64,000 nt of DNA from Oryza sativa Japonica Group (Eukaryota > Streptophyta > Magnoliopsida > Poales > Poaceae). Positions 42,922 to 53,249 of this stretch are shown here, piece by piece. Each line of letters starts with the position of its first letter. Position 1 is the stretch's first letter. The stretch is from positions 26,857,001 through 26,921,000 of the forward strand of contig NC_089039.1 of the NCBI RefSeq assembly GCF_034140825.1, read 5' to 3'. The notes under the pieces are model-generated. The model saw only the letters and a list, made by a program, of their open reading frames with translations. It made no database searches and had not been told where the DNA came from. Position numbers and translations under genes: made by a program.

Positions 42922-43325
42922 GATCGATTCGATGACAGGTTTTCGGCAACATTTGTCCTAATTAGTTCCATGCCTTGATCTACAGTTGTGTCGTTTGTTT
43001 CTTCTTACTGTGTTCAATGGTGTTCTCATGTTGAAACTGGTGCTGATTGGTAGATAGAATGGCCTGCATCTGTTAATTTGTGGTGTAAGCGGGTGAAGCA
43101 GGAATAAGATTCGTTAGTGAAGAAATGCTATAAATGAATTACTGCTGGTTCAGTGTTGTTCTTCATGTGACTCAATGCATTCAGCTACACTTTATTCTCC
43201 TCAATTTGCACTTCAATTCAAGCATTTCTTTAAGTTGTAGTTAAGTTTTAAATGTGTACATTTCAACTGTGTTGAAATATTACAGATTGGCACTTGCAGA
43301 TTGTCCTGTTTCTTCATGATTTCTT
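42922..43325. other. 3' flank of F-box gene 4
   Basis: The CATTCAGCTACACTTTATTC block common to the array occurs at about 43175-43300. The flank is cut at about 43,325 by transposon sequence, and the conserved downstream module is missing here. Confidence 0.55.
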
Positions 43326-43329
43326 TTTT

Positions 43330-43725
43330 TTTTGGGGGGAGGGGGCGGGGGGATGTTTCATGATTTCTTCATGATTGGCGCAGTCGACCGCGCCGCCGAG
43401 TTCGCCGTCGCCGCCTCCTCCGCGTCCCTCTCCACCACCGTCCGCACCAACCGCCCCCACCCACCATCGGCCGCCATCCCCGCACCGCAGTGCGTATGCC
43501 GGGAGAGAGAGGAAGAGCGAGAGAGAGAGAAGAGAGAGAGAGAGAAAGAGGAGTATGATAGGTGGGTCCAACATTTTTTTAATAAATAAAATACTGACTA
43601 AATTGCCACGTGTACGCCACGTAGGGCAAAACCGCTCTGGATTTGGGTTGAGGGGGGTAATTTGTCCAGTATTGAAAGTTGAGGGTGAACGATATCTGTT
43701 TTTCGGGTTTAGAGGAGTCCTTCGG
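43330..43725. mobile_element. Arm of a MULE-like inverted-repeat element
   Basis: CG-rich part, GAGAGAGAGA tract, GGTGGGTCC, GCCACGTAGGGCAAAACCG and GTTGAGGG-G text in the order found in the arms at 1268-2795. No opposite arm is present, so it is a remnant. Confidence 0.5.
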
Positions 43726-44020
43726 CGAAATGGTTAGTTAGCGAACGTTCGCTAACTCCTAATCCGGCGAAGGTGTCCGTTGGGCCGGCTATATATTTCC
43801 ATTTCTGACTTTCCTTCTTTTTTCCTGATGAGGTGGAAATTTTTCCCGTCACATACATAATTCCAGCACATAATGAAGGTAAGCTAGATATGACATGCAT
43901 GTTTCCGTATATAGAATAATTTTCCATGCAGATGTTACCATAATTATAGTTTTTATCATATAAATAAAAGTGTGCATATCGTGTATAATTAATAAAATCC
44001 GGTTGGTAGAATTTTTTTAA
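43726..44020. other. AT-rich intergenic DNA
   Basis: No recognised feature. Confidence 0.35.
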
Positions 44021-44024
44021 TTCT

Positions 44025-44350
44025 TGTAGAAAGTTTCCTCATATAAAATATTCATGTATAAATTTTATGAATATAAACTATTATTTTTTATGTAGAATTA
44101 TGAATATAAACTATTATTTTTTATGTAGAAACTTTCCTAATAGAATAATTTTCATGTAGAAAGTTTCCTAATAGAATAATTCATGTACAAAATTTCTTAA
44201 TAGAATATTTTTCACGTAGAAAGTTTCTTAATAGAATATTTTTCATGTTTAATCTTAAAATTTTTAACTTTTTTAATCCCATGTGTAGATTGTTTTAATT
44301 ACATAAGAAAGTTTCCTAATAGAATTTATTTCCTAGGTAAATTTTATGAG
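44025..44350. repeat. Degenerate tandem repeat, TGTAGAAAGTTTCCTAATAG units
   Basis: The words GTAGAAAGTTTCCTAATAGA and ATTTTTCATGTAGAAA recur at about 30-40 bp spacing, with two near-identical TATGAATATAAACTATTATT units at 44068 and 44100. Confidence 0.7.
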
Positions 44351-45510
44351 TATAAAGTATTATTTCTGTACAAAATTTATGAGTATATATTTTTTTAAAA
44401 AAAATCAAGAGGCTTTTATCTAAAACGGCAAGTTTAAAACTTTGGATAGAAATTACTGAATGTAAAGTTATGCTATTAATTAGTACATTAAATACCATGG
44501 TAATTACGCGGAGGTGTACTAATTTTTTCAGCTGCCAGAGATATGCATGCATGGATGGAGCTGAGATTTCCTAGTGATTGGTTTGCGGCCAGATACTCCT
44601 AATTACACGCTACGCTAATACTGTTAGATGCTAATTACGTGACACACGTACACGCTCGCAGGTATGCAGCAGTTATCTGGTAGAGTGCGTTCGAGTCAAA
44701 CGAACTCTCGCGAACTAGACTCCCCCGCTGCCCGAGGAATAGAGATTTCCTCATCCTGGTCCGGCTCGCGACTCATCATATCGTTCCCTTCCGCGCCGCG
44801 ATCCCAAGGAATTTTCAGGTGGCCGGCCTGATTGATCCCACAGTTCCCCACTGGCAAAGCCGCCAACAAGGTACTGATGACTGTGTCCTCTCTGCCCTCT
44901 CCTCTCCACCACCTTCTTCCTTCCTTCATGTTCCCCGCGGCTACAGATACCGTGTCCTCTCTTCCTTCTCCCCTCCTCACTGTTCACGCAACAGTAAACC
45001 CCCTATAAACCCTAGATCTATCTATATGTTATCTAAAAAAATATAAATCTACAACGAATCTGGATAGTCTCATCTAGTCCTAGATAGGTTTGTTTTTTTA
45101 ACGAAAAGAGTATGTTGCTTCTTTTCTGCTGGTTGGTTTCGTCTTCTTCCTCTCCTTCGCCTCCTCTTTCTAACGAGACTATAAGTTTAAAACCCCAAAA
45201 AATTGCTACTCTGATCAAACGGACTTATATTTAATATTGAATGAAAATTTTAGTTGCAATTTTTGTCACCAAGAAACTATTGACTGGTATAGGTCTTCTC
45301 AGTAGACTTTGAGTTTGTCTTCAACGAATTATCTGATGTCCAATTTTGCAACACCAGTGTACTGCCATTCCTATGACGACTATGAGGTTCAATGCAGTGC
45401 TACTAGGCAAATAGGCATTGCATAAAATACGTATGTTCGTCTAGCTGATGGAACTTCCTTTCATGAATTATTATTTGAAATACCTTCATTTGAGCCTATA
45501 TCAATGAGTC
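44351..45510. other. Intergenic DNA, no supported gene
   Basis: A GC-richer piece (44690-45000) has two overlapping frames of 75-94 codons without recognisable similarity and a short direct repeat (TGTCCTCTCT at 44882 and 44953). I could not assign a gene. Confidence 0.4.
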
Positions 45511-45519
45511 ATAATGCAT

Positions 45520-45837
45520 GGAAAAAAAGTCAAACACGCCCGGCGTTCCGAAGAAGGGACTTAGATCCCTCATCCTGTTAGTTGTCTGGGAGATCTGGAA
45601 AGAGAGGAATCGGAGGATCTTTGACCATAAAGAGATGGCAACGAGCTCCCTGCTAACGAAAATCAAAGAGGAGGTTAGCCTTTGGGCTCTGGCAGGGGCC
45701 AAACGTTTACGTGAGTTCACCCCGCACCTTGTATAGTGTATATTTTACGTGTAACACCTTTTCTCTTTACCCTTAGGGGTTGTATTTTCTCCTATTTTAT
45801 TCAATGAAAAGGCACTATGCTCTTTTCCATTAAAAAA
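45520..45837 (+). mobile_element. 5'-truncated L1-type LINE, 3' end
   Basis: Encodes the ORF2 C-terminus LLVVWEIWKERNRRIFDHKE and KIKEEVSLWALAGAKRL up to 45736, then a 3' UTR and A-rich tail. Direct repeats ATAATGCAT at 45511-45519 and 45838-45846 mark the target duplication. Confidence 0.85.
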
Positions 45838-46040
45838 ATAATGCATTTTCTCATATTCTCATCATTTATGTATGCTGCATGCATATTGCAATAATCTCCT
45901 AAGTGATAGGCAAAGAGATATGGATGTGATATTTTGCTACAGCGAGTAGATAATGTGATGTCACCCGCATTAGCTGAGATTCAAGAAGAACCAAGTATGA
46001 TTACCCCATGTTCAATCATCTAATGCATGAAACATTCTTA

Positions 46041-46402
46041 GGGCCCCTTTTAATCAAAGGAATTATGAATGAATTTCATAGGATTGAAATTCTATAGGAA
46101 ATTTTTCAATGTAGCTCTTTGATTCAAAGGATTGAAGTTTTCCAAATCCTACAAAATTCCTATGGAATGGCTTGTTACATATAGGTTTTGAAGGAAACTT
46201 AGCAAGAGGTCCAACCTCTTGGTAAAAATCCTTTGAGTCTATCTCTCTCATCCGATTCCTGTGTTTTTCCTGTGGTCCAATCAAATGATCATTCCTGTGT
46301 TTTTCTTGTGTTTTGCAATCCTCTGTTTTACACTTACATTCCTGTCAGAATCCTATGTTTTTCCTATACCTCCGTTTTTTCATTCCTACGATTCAAAGGG
46401 GC
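46041..46402. mobile_element. MITE with GGGCCCCTTT / AAAGGGGC ends
   Basis: Ends GGGCCCCTTTTAATCAAAGG and ATTCAAAGGGGC are inverted copies. The interior has TCCTATGGAAT, ATTCCTGTGTTTTTC and AAATCC words repeated, typical of a common rice non-autonomous DNA element. No clear target duplication. Probably hAT-type, not certain. Confidence 0.65.
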
Positions 46403-46564
46403 ATGTGTGCCTATTTCTTTGAATAAAGAAGAGAGATTTACGGCCCCTAGGGGCGGAGTACTTCAACGGGGAATTATATACACATCATCTGGTAAAATCT
46501 CTAGTAATCTCGTTTGCTCCAACAAGCGTCTTAGATCCTTGCTGCTTCATTTATTTTTGAGAAG

Positions 46565-47130
46565 GGGTTGAGATCGTCGGGAGCTCCTATTGTTGGAAGA
46601 CACTTAGTATCCTTTCTTTCCAAATTTTGCTAAACCACAAGTAGGATATCGCTCGTACTCCTTTCTTGGGCAATCCTTGGTAGTATGCTAGCGCTTCCCA
46701 CCATTAATTATTGTACACCGTCGATTGTTGTCCATTGGTTGGGCCCAAGTTGGTGATAGGAGATCCAAGTCGCTACTAAGATCCAAATTAATCTTTTCAG
46801 TATATCTACATCCCACAAATAGGTGGGTGGATGATTCTTGTGTGTGGCGACACAATGGACAATAGCTATTATTTGACCATTCCCTAGTACTATAGTAGCT
46901 AGTTGATCTGATTTCCATACTCTATTTTGCACGACTAGCCAGGCGAAGAACTTGCACTTCCATAGTGCATATATAGGGCTTCCATATAATGAAATTGTAG
47001 TTCACTTTCATGGAGACAAGGAGTTAAGCCTTGTAAACAAAGGAGGCAGAGTAGTCGTCGTGGTTTATGAGCTTTAATGCGATTCAGTTGGGCCTTGTCG
47101 GGGTCAATTGCACATTTTTGCATGTTTCTT
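46565..47130 (-). mobile_element. LINE ORF2 remnant, minus strand
   Basis: The minus strand reads LWKCKFFAWLVVQNRVW, LATIVLGNGQ, then CPLCRHTQESSTHLFVGC, the zf-RVT end of an L1-type ORF2, with frame changes. No tail or target duplication was recognised. An older copy than the three with target duplications. Confidence 0.7.
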
Positions 47131-47223
47131 GAGTACCAAGCAAGATGAGGACAACAAATTTAACTTAAAACATATGATAAGTGCTCTACAAATGTTTGCT
47201 TCATGTATATCCATGCTAGCCTA

Positions 47224-47580
47224 TTTGGGGGAGTTTCTGGCTACTGCAACGTAGCCTAGAATCTCCAGCTCTATTTGGGGGAGCTTAAAATTTTGAGAAG
47301 TAGCTGGTTGGTAGCTAGCTTCTGAGAATCTGGAAAAGATGGGGTTTCCAACTTTTGGCTTCTAGTTCATTTTCTGAATTATACAACTACAGCTTCTTAG
47401 AATCTGGCCCAAAAAACTGAATTGTTTGGGGGAGCTTCTGATTATGGGAAAAGCTGCAGTAGCTAGAAGCTCCCCCAAACATCACATAAATTCTAAGAAT
47501 TTGTAGTTGTAGAATTTAGAAAATGAACTACCAGCCAATAGATTCTCAAAATCTTAAGCACCTACAAACAAGACCTTAGA
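47224..47580. mobile_element. MITE-like cluster with TTTGGGGGAGCTT ends
   Basis: TTTGGGGGAG occurs at 47224, 47273 and 47427, and its inverse AGCTCCCCCAAAC near 47469. TTTCTGAATTATACAACTAC is partly inverted near 47505. The pattern fits one MITE inserted in another of the same family. Confidence 0.55.
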
Positions 47581-47604
47581 ATTACATATGTATATTACAT
47601 CTAT

Positions 47605-47837
47605 CTACTATATCCGTCCTAAATTAGTTGTCGCTTTGACTTTTTGCTTGCAATGTTTGACCATCCGTCTTATTTGAAAAATTAGTGCAAATATTTAAAA
47701 GGATAAGTCATACTTAAAGTATTTTTGATAATAAAGTAAGTCATATATAAATTAAATAATAATTTTTAGATTAAGATGAATGATCAAACTTTACAAACAA
47801 AAACTGAAAGCGATAAGTATTTTGGAACGGAGGTAGT
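47605..47837. mobile_element. Stowaway-type MITE
   Basis: Ends resemble CTACTATATCCGTCCTAAAT and ATTTTGGAACGGAGGTAG, the CTCCCTCCGT-type termini of Stowaway elements (Tc1/mariner), next to TA dinucleotides. Inner inverted words AGTTGTCGCTTTGAC-TTTGACCAT match their counterparts near 47790. Confidence 0.8.
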
Positions 47838-47845
47838 ATTTGCTA

Positions 47846-48010
47846 AGGTTCTCACGATGCAATGGTAAGCTAAACATGGTTTCACACTCCTGGCCTGGGT
47901 TCGAATGGTGGCATCCTCTTTTAAGTCAAAGCCCAGGGGACGTCTCCCGTGTTTATATAGTTTAGGTCAATCAAGTACCTATGAATCCATTGCAACTTTT
48001 GGAGTGTACC
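47846..48010 (+). mobile_element. Possible tRNA-derived SINE
   Basis: GATGCAATGGTAAGC resembles an A box, and GGGTTCGAATGG about 40 bp downstream resembles a B box of RNA polymerase III promoters. No target duplication was recognised. Confidence 0.35.
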
Positions 48011-48288
48011 TTGCCTTCTTTAATTAATTTTGTCCAAATATATATCAATATATTAATACTGCTATTTGTTTCTCTAAATCATGGCATGGTTAATTATTAC
48101 TAGTTTCTATAGTTTAATTTATTTTCATGAAATTAAAAAGTTTAATTTCTTTTTATATCTTGATCACTACTGCAAGTGACTTGACTACTTTGTCTTGGCC
48201 TGCACTTGATGTGTTCTGAATGACATCTTCGATGCTGATTTTCCCTTAAGAAATTAACTTACAAAGTGTTGTTATTTCCCCTGAAAAC

Positions 48289-48564
48289 TTGTGTGCTATC
48301 AGGTACATATATACTTTCATACAAGGAATCAAGGATATGCCTCGTCTTGGGGACCCGGATGCAGATCTGTTAGATAGAGTTCTTTGGGAGCTTGGATATC
48401 TCTGTTGCATCTATCAGAGTCAGAACTACATATCTCTAGGTTCTCCTGCAAGCTGGTACGCTACTCTAGCAGGAGTCAATTTTGTGACAACGAACGCTAT
48501 ATTTTTAATCCTAGACAAGATCGATTCGCCATATGCACGACGATGGAGTAGAGGAAGATTGTAA
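48289..48564 (+). pseudogene. Unidentified open frame, possible gene fragment
   Basis: An open stretch reading IKDMPRLGDPDADLLDRVLW and ASWYATLAGVNFVTTNAIF follows a possible splice acceptor (CTATCAG before GTACATATA). The composition looks protein-like and codon use differs from the surrounding AT-rich DNA. I do not recognise the family. It could be one exon of a broken gene; no neighbouring exon was found. Confidence 0.3.
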
Positions 48565-48670
48565 GATACATGATGGCACTTGCAACTCTTAATTTCTCAG
48601 TTTAAATTGACAGGTAATGGGCTTCAGATATGTATCATCATATTCTAGTCTAGGATAATCATTTCTGTTA

Positions 48671-49540
48671 GTGGGCCAATTCCCTATATGCCCATGTAAT
48701 TTCACCCAATCCCTTCTACGCCCCTGAAATTTGTTTGATCTCTTATATACCCCTGAGTTTTTATTTGGATCCCTTACATACCCATTCTGTTAGTTGACCA
48801 TTAGTTTGACCGTTAGTTATTGTAGAAATTACTTTATTGTCCTTGTTATATTGTTAAAAGCTAGAAATGTTTTGTGTAAATTATTTGAGTTGTGAAAACC
48901 AATAAGGAATAAATTACTAAATATTTGTTATGAATTTTTGAAAATAAAACATTATTTCATTAAAATAAAAAAAGATTTATTATAAAAAAAAGTTCTGCAT
49001 AAGATTTGAAAATTACTTTTCAACAAATATTTAGTGAAAAAAGATTCGTTGTGAAAAAACAAAGGGGATATAATTAGTTTATCACAAATTAGAAAACAAA
49101 TTTAAAATTTTTAAATAAATTTCAGATCAAATTTGATGACTTTCGTATATCTTCCCAAAAATTTAAACCTAAATAACATTTAGTTTTTGCTCTTAATTTT
49201 CTGGTGAAACTAATGTATGGATTTAATCATAATTTTTAAAAAATAAAAAATAATAAGTTTTATTTTTTAAGTTGGGCATTAAATGATTATATTGCTTGTA
49301 TTTTGTATAAGTTTATTTTTCATATGAAAATTTATTGGGTAGGTACCACACATATGTATAGGATGGGTAATATAGTCATTTTAAAATATTTAACGGTCAA
49401 CTAATGGTCAACTAACGGAGATGGGTATAGAGGAGATCAAAATGAAAACTCAGGGGTATATAAGGGATAATGTCAAATTCAGGGGTATTGAAAGGATTGA
49501 GTAAATTTTCAGGGGTATATAGGGAATTTTCTCATTTGGT
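48671..49540. mobile_element. Inverted-repeat element, about 870 bp
   Basis: Arms of about 150 bp: CCAATTCCCTATATGCC, CTTATATACCCCTGAGTTTT and AGTTGACCATTAG on the left are matched inversely by CTAATGGTCAACTAACGG, AAAACTCAGGGGTATATAAG and TATAGGGAATTTTCTC on the right. The interior is AT-rich without coding capacity. Likely a MULE-type MITE; no target duplication found. Confidence 0.7.
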
Positions 49541-49975
49541 TTACTTGAAATTCGAAGCTTGTGAATACTCTATATAAAACCTTCATAAAAATTGGTTTGA
49601 TCAATTAATAGGGATAATAATCCCGAACTGGGTTACGTTTGTAATTTCTTACTGTTCATTTATGCTCAGTGGCTTGTTATATATTCTCAGATGATTGAGG
49701 ATGTCAGGCGAGGGACTTGATCGACAATCCAAGGTGATTGAGTGTTTAACTGCACGTACAACCTCCATCCAAAAAAACTAAATCCTAACAATGAACTCGG
49801 ACACATATCCAGGTTCAAGTAGTATACGGTTAGGAAAGGCTATGTAGCTACTCCTGGCAGTAGAAAATAGGCATGATTGCAACCTTAATCAGCAACAGCT
49901 AGCTTTGTTCTGAGCCAATCAGAAAGTTCAGAAATCAGTCAGTCACTCAGTCTGAGTGAAGGTAAACTCACAAAT
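49541..49975. other. Intergenic DNA
   Basis: No gene or element recognised. Confidence 0.35.
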
Positions 49976-50104
49976 GACTTGTTTAGTTCCTAACTTTTTC
50001 TTCAAATTTTCAACTTTTCCATCGCATCAAAACTTTCCTACTCACACCAACTTTCAACTTTTTTTCTTCAAACTTCCAATTTCAGTGCGGAATTAAACAC
50101 AGCC
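49976..50104. mobile_element. Small MITE with TGTTTAGTTCC ends
   Basis: Ends ACTTGTTTAGTTCC and GGAATTAAACACAGCC are inverted copies. The interior has AACTTTCAACTTTTT-type repeats characteristic of a very abundant rice MITE family. Confidence 0.7.
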
Positions 50105-50620
50105 AGTAAACTAAAAATACTTGGACAAACAGCAAGCCATTTATTCAGGACTAGGTTAAGTAAGGTACAAGTAAAAAACGACAACACAAACTTATAGATC
50201 CATATGTTGTCTGATTTTAGCTTGCCCTGTTAGTTTGTAGTTGTAGATCAAAATAGTTTCCCGTTTTTCATCTGTTTTACAATATCTTCTCATACGTTTT
50301 TGCTTCTTGCATTCCATGTATAAGCACTTGTTGCTTGATCTAGTTATTTTTTGCTCATCTCCTGGCATCTTTCTATTGCACTGATATGAACAGACACAAT
50401 ATTCTCCGCATTCATCTATTAGTTTATAGTAGAAACCTGTGTGGTTAATTTGCCATTCTTTTCTGGTGCAAAGAATGATAAATTGATGCACATTAATTAT
50501 ATACTGAAAATTGAGACAACTTCTGAATTTTTCACTTGTTCTCTAAATATGTGTACTGATATGGCTAGATATTTCGTGCTTCGTAGAACAAAAAGATCTA
50601 CTTAATTATGTTTGTAATTT
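50105..50620. other. Intergenic DNA with one unsupported minus-strand frame
   Basis: A 99-codon minus-strand frame (50491-50192) is Cys- and Lys-rich but has no recognisable relatives and no supporting start context. Confidence 0.35.
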
Positions 50621-50636
50621 GTTACTATTTGTGTTT

Positions 50637-50764
50637 GAGAAACGGCTAGGGTTTTCCGGCTAACTTCACAAATTAGTTGGTGGGTTAGCTGACCTGGGTT
50701 CAAAGTCTTACCCCTTCTAATTATTTGATATTAGGTTCTTCCCTAATATTCACGTTTTATTTTT
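50637..50764 (+). mobile_element. p-SINE1-type SINE
   Basis: The piece reads GGCTAGGGTTTTCCGGCTAA, then GACCTGGGTTCAAAGTC (B-box-like) and TTGATATTAGGTTCTTCCC, the layout of the rice p-SINE1 family, and ends in a T-rich tail. A perfect 16-bp target duplication, GTTACTATTTGTGTTT, flanks it (50621-50636 and 50765-50780). Confidence 0.9.
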
Positions 50765-50844
50765 GTTACTATTTGTGTTTTGTCTTGTGTTTCTCCCTTA
50801 CTCTTTTGTACTAAAGTCTACATACAGAATTAAGGGAGAAGACT

Positions 50845-51189
50845 GCTGCAATTTTGATAATTTGACCCTTTGCAAAAACTAATTATACAAATGAATCATG
50901 GCGAAAACTTATTTTAAAAATGATCCTTTTATTCAACGCCAAATTGTATGGCGCTGAACTTAGACACCTCAGCGCCAACTAGCGTGACGCTGAATGCACG
51001 TTGGCACACCGACTCAAACTCCCATCCGCGGTGGCACGGCATACAGCGCCAGTTGACGTGGCGCTGAGGTGTCTAAATTCAGCGCCATACGATTTGGCGC
51101 TGAACAAAAGGGTCATTTTTGAAATAAGTTTTGGTCACGGTTCATTTGTATAATTAGTTTTTGTAAAGAGTCAAATTGTCAAAATTTGT
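50845..51189. mobile_element. MULE-type MITE sharing the 27-bp palindromes
   Basis: 345 bp. Terminal inverted repeats around AATTTTGA-AATTTGAC-CTTT run about 75 bp, and a direct repeat GGAGAAGACT (50835-50844 and 51190-51199) fits a 9-10 bp MULE target duplication. It contains four 27-bp palindromes of the type in the large MULE at 14933-21909, and its termini resemble that element's AAATTTGACAATTTGGCCC ends. Non-coding; probably mobilised by a transposase of that family. Confidence 0.88.
50932..51104. repeat. Palindrome array in the MITE, 4 units
   Basis: 27-bp units at 50932-50958, 50968-50994, 51042-51068 and 51078-51104, each with a 7-bp spacer. Units one and two, and three and four, are each 36 bp apart start to start. 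Confidence 0.9.
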
Positions 51190-51312
51190 GGAGAAGACTA
51201 AGTGCAGGAGCTCTTTCTTGCCTAGGCTTAGTAGATGCTTTCCACAGGAATAACTTATATTACATGCTTGGATGATCCATCATCCGTCTCTGCATGTGCC
51301 GATTGACTGATT

Positions 51313-51644
51313 CGGCAGTGTTTAGTTCCCTTCAAACTTCCAAAAATTCCGTCACATCAAATGTTTGGACATATGCATGGAGCATTAAATATGGACGAAA
51401 AAAACCAATTGCACAGTTTGCATGTAAATCGCGAGACGAATCTTTTGAGCCTAATTACGCCATGATTTGATAATGTGATGCTACAATAAACATTTACTAA
51501 TAATGGATTAATTAAGCTTAATAAATCCGTCTAGCAGTTTACAGGCGGAATCTGTAATTTGTTTTGTTATTAATCTATGTTTAATACTTTAAATATGTGT
51601 CTGTATACTTAAAAAAGAATTTGACACACGAACTAAACCCGGCC
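51313..51644. mobile_element. MITE with GTTTAGTTCCC / GAACTAAACC ends
   Basis: Inverted ends GGCAGTGTTTAGTTCCC and GAACTAAACCCGGCC. The interior includes CGTCACATCAAATGTTTGGA and GAGACGAATCTTTTGAGCC, hallmarks of one of the commonest rice MITE families. Target duplication not resolved. Confidence 0.8.
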
Positions 51645-51904
51645 TCAGGTAGAATTTCCTTTCCTATGTGTAGGGACTTCAGACCCGTGCTCTTTGATTT
51701 CCGAGAGTCTTTGTTTGTCGAGGTGCAGTCTGCACGGTATAGAATCGAGTTACTACCACCTATAACTTGTGATCCCAAGTTGAGCAGTACATGTAAACCA
51801 AACCGGCGGCAAAGCATATGCAGTTCGACGGCACGCGAGTACTCCTTGGGGACCGACGAACGAACAGCGCGTACGCATAGCCTGATGGAGGCACGGACGA
51901 CGGC

Positions 51905-52191
51905 CGTCTCCAGTAATCAATGGCTGATTAGCCTCCGTGGCGATGCGCGGCGGCGGACGACGAAGCGGCCGCATCCCGTTCGAGACCGATCGCCGCCACA
52001 TGAGCCGCGTCTGCCACTCCAGCTGGCGAATGGAAATAATCTATGGTCCGCATGTGAAATCGATCGGGATCCTGCACTAATTCGATGGTGAGCTCAGGGT
52101 TTGGACTATGCAGTTGAAAGATCACCTGTCAAAACAGTTTGAACGCATGTTAGTTTCGTTTTCACCCGCTAAACAACAGTGAATGCTCACC
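51905..52191. pseudogene. Collapsed duplicate: F-box start fused to last beta-galactosidase exon
   Basis: 51905-52019 matches the region around the start of F-box gene 5 (plus strand). The ATG at 51920 is followed by TAG where gene 5 has CAG, part of the first 30 codons is deleted, and the match ends after CGTCTGCCACTCC. From about 52027 to 52191 the sequence matches 55781-55952: the stop region, the last exon (minus, [12 protein letters not shown]-like) and the end of the preceding intron of the beta-galactosidase gene. Order and orientation are those of the parental region, so this is a tandem duplicate of the F-box 5 to beta-galactosidase interval with its middle deleted. Not functional. 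Confidence 0.85.
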
Positions 52192-52240
52192 TTATTTAGA
52201 AAAAGGGAAAAAAAATCGTCGTCACACACTCACACTACTT

Positions 52241-52432
52241 GGGCCTGGTTTAGTTCTCAAAATAAAAACTTTTTATCCATCACATCGAATGTTTCGACAC
52301 ATGTATATGGGGTATTAAATGTGGATAAAAAACTAATTACACACTTTACGTGTAAATTGCAAGACGAATCTTTTAAGCCTAATCGCGTCATGATTTGACA
52401 ATGTAGTGCTACAGTACATACATAGAATTGAT
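52241..52432. mobile_element. Truncated MITE of the GTTTAGTTC family
   Basis: Starts GGGCCTGGTTTAGTTC and carries ATCACATCGAATGTTTCGAC and AAGACGAATCTTTTAAGCC as in the full element at 51313-51644. The right end is missing. Confidence 0.75.
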
Positions 52433-52900
52433 ACAAGGGTTTAAGTGTAACATAGAATTAACACATAAGGAAAGACATGTATAAGTCGACGTAATGACAT
52501 GTAAAGCGTTATGTAGATGCCACGTGGAACAAAAATTAAGTCAAAACGCCACGTAGGATAAAACTGTTGTTCTAAAACACTTAGGTTATGTTCTTCTCCT
52601 TTCTTTCCTAACTCATATCTCTCCTTTTTCACGCACACGCTTTTTAAAACGGTATGTTTTTTCCGTAAAAGTTTTATATAGGAATGCTGCTTTAAAAAAT
52701 CATATTAATTCATCTTTTAAGTTTTTTTGCAAATACTTAATTAATAATGTGTTAATGGGTAACACCGTTTTCCATTCCGAACTCAGCTTTAGGGACATGA
52801 TTTACACGTTTTAATAGTTGAAGGACGTTGTATACCCGATTTTGCAGTTAGGGGATGAAAATGAATCTCAACCTATAGTTGAACTTTTTCCTTTACATAG
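52433..52900. other. Fragments of a MULE-like arm and AT-rich DNA
   Basis: GCCACGTGGAAC, CGCCACGTAGGATAAAAC and TTTTAATAGTTGAAGGACG with TTTTGCAGTTAGGGGATG are words from the arms seen at 1268-2795, here scattered and degenerate. Confidence 0.4.
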
Positions 52901-53058
52901 ATGGGCCGGATAATTCAGGCCCTTCTACGAATTGGGCCGCAAAGTTGGGCTTAGGTTGCGAAGCAGACTTCCACGGCAAGCAGCCGCGCGCTTCGTCTTC
53001 TCGCAACGCAAGTCGCAGGAGTCTTGCAAGACAAGCCATCTATCGCTCCCGGATCTCC

Positions 53059-53115
53059 GCGGCTTCCAGAAGCAAAATCGAATCAAACCAACGTTAGTTT
53101 CCCAGCATTTAAAGC
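53059..53115 (+). promoter_or_regulatory. Shared promoter segment, F-box gene 5
   Basis: GCGGCTTCCAGAAGCAAAAT, then CCCAGCATTTAAAG and GTCGTCTTCCTCGTCGAGTC, almost the same as upstream of gene 4. Confidence 0.65.
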
Positions 53116-53249
53116 GTCGTCTTCCTCGTCGAGTCGTCGTCGTCTCCCCGTCTCGTCCCCCATTCGCCGCAGAATCCCCTAGCCTCCACGACCCGAAGAA
53201 ACCCTAAACCTCTCCACCACGATCCCCTCGCTCCCGTCTCCGATAATCA

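Noticed and set aside
44696-45046. Overlapping 75-94 codon frames as a gene
   Set aside because: No similarity, no promoter or splice support, and frames of like size on both strands.
47846-48010. A tRNA gene
   Set aside because: Box A- and box B-like words are present, but no cloverleaf or acceptor stem can be drawn; a SINE is more likely.
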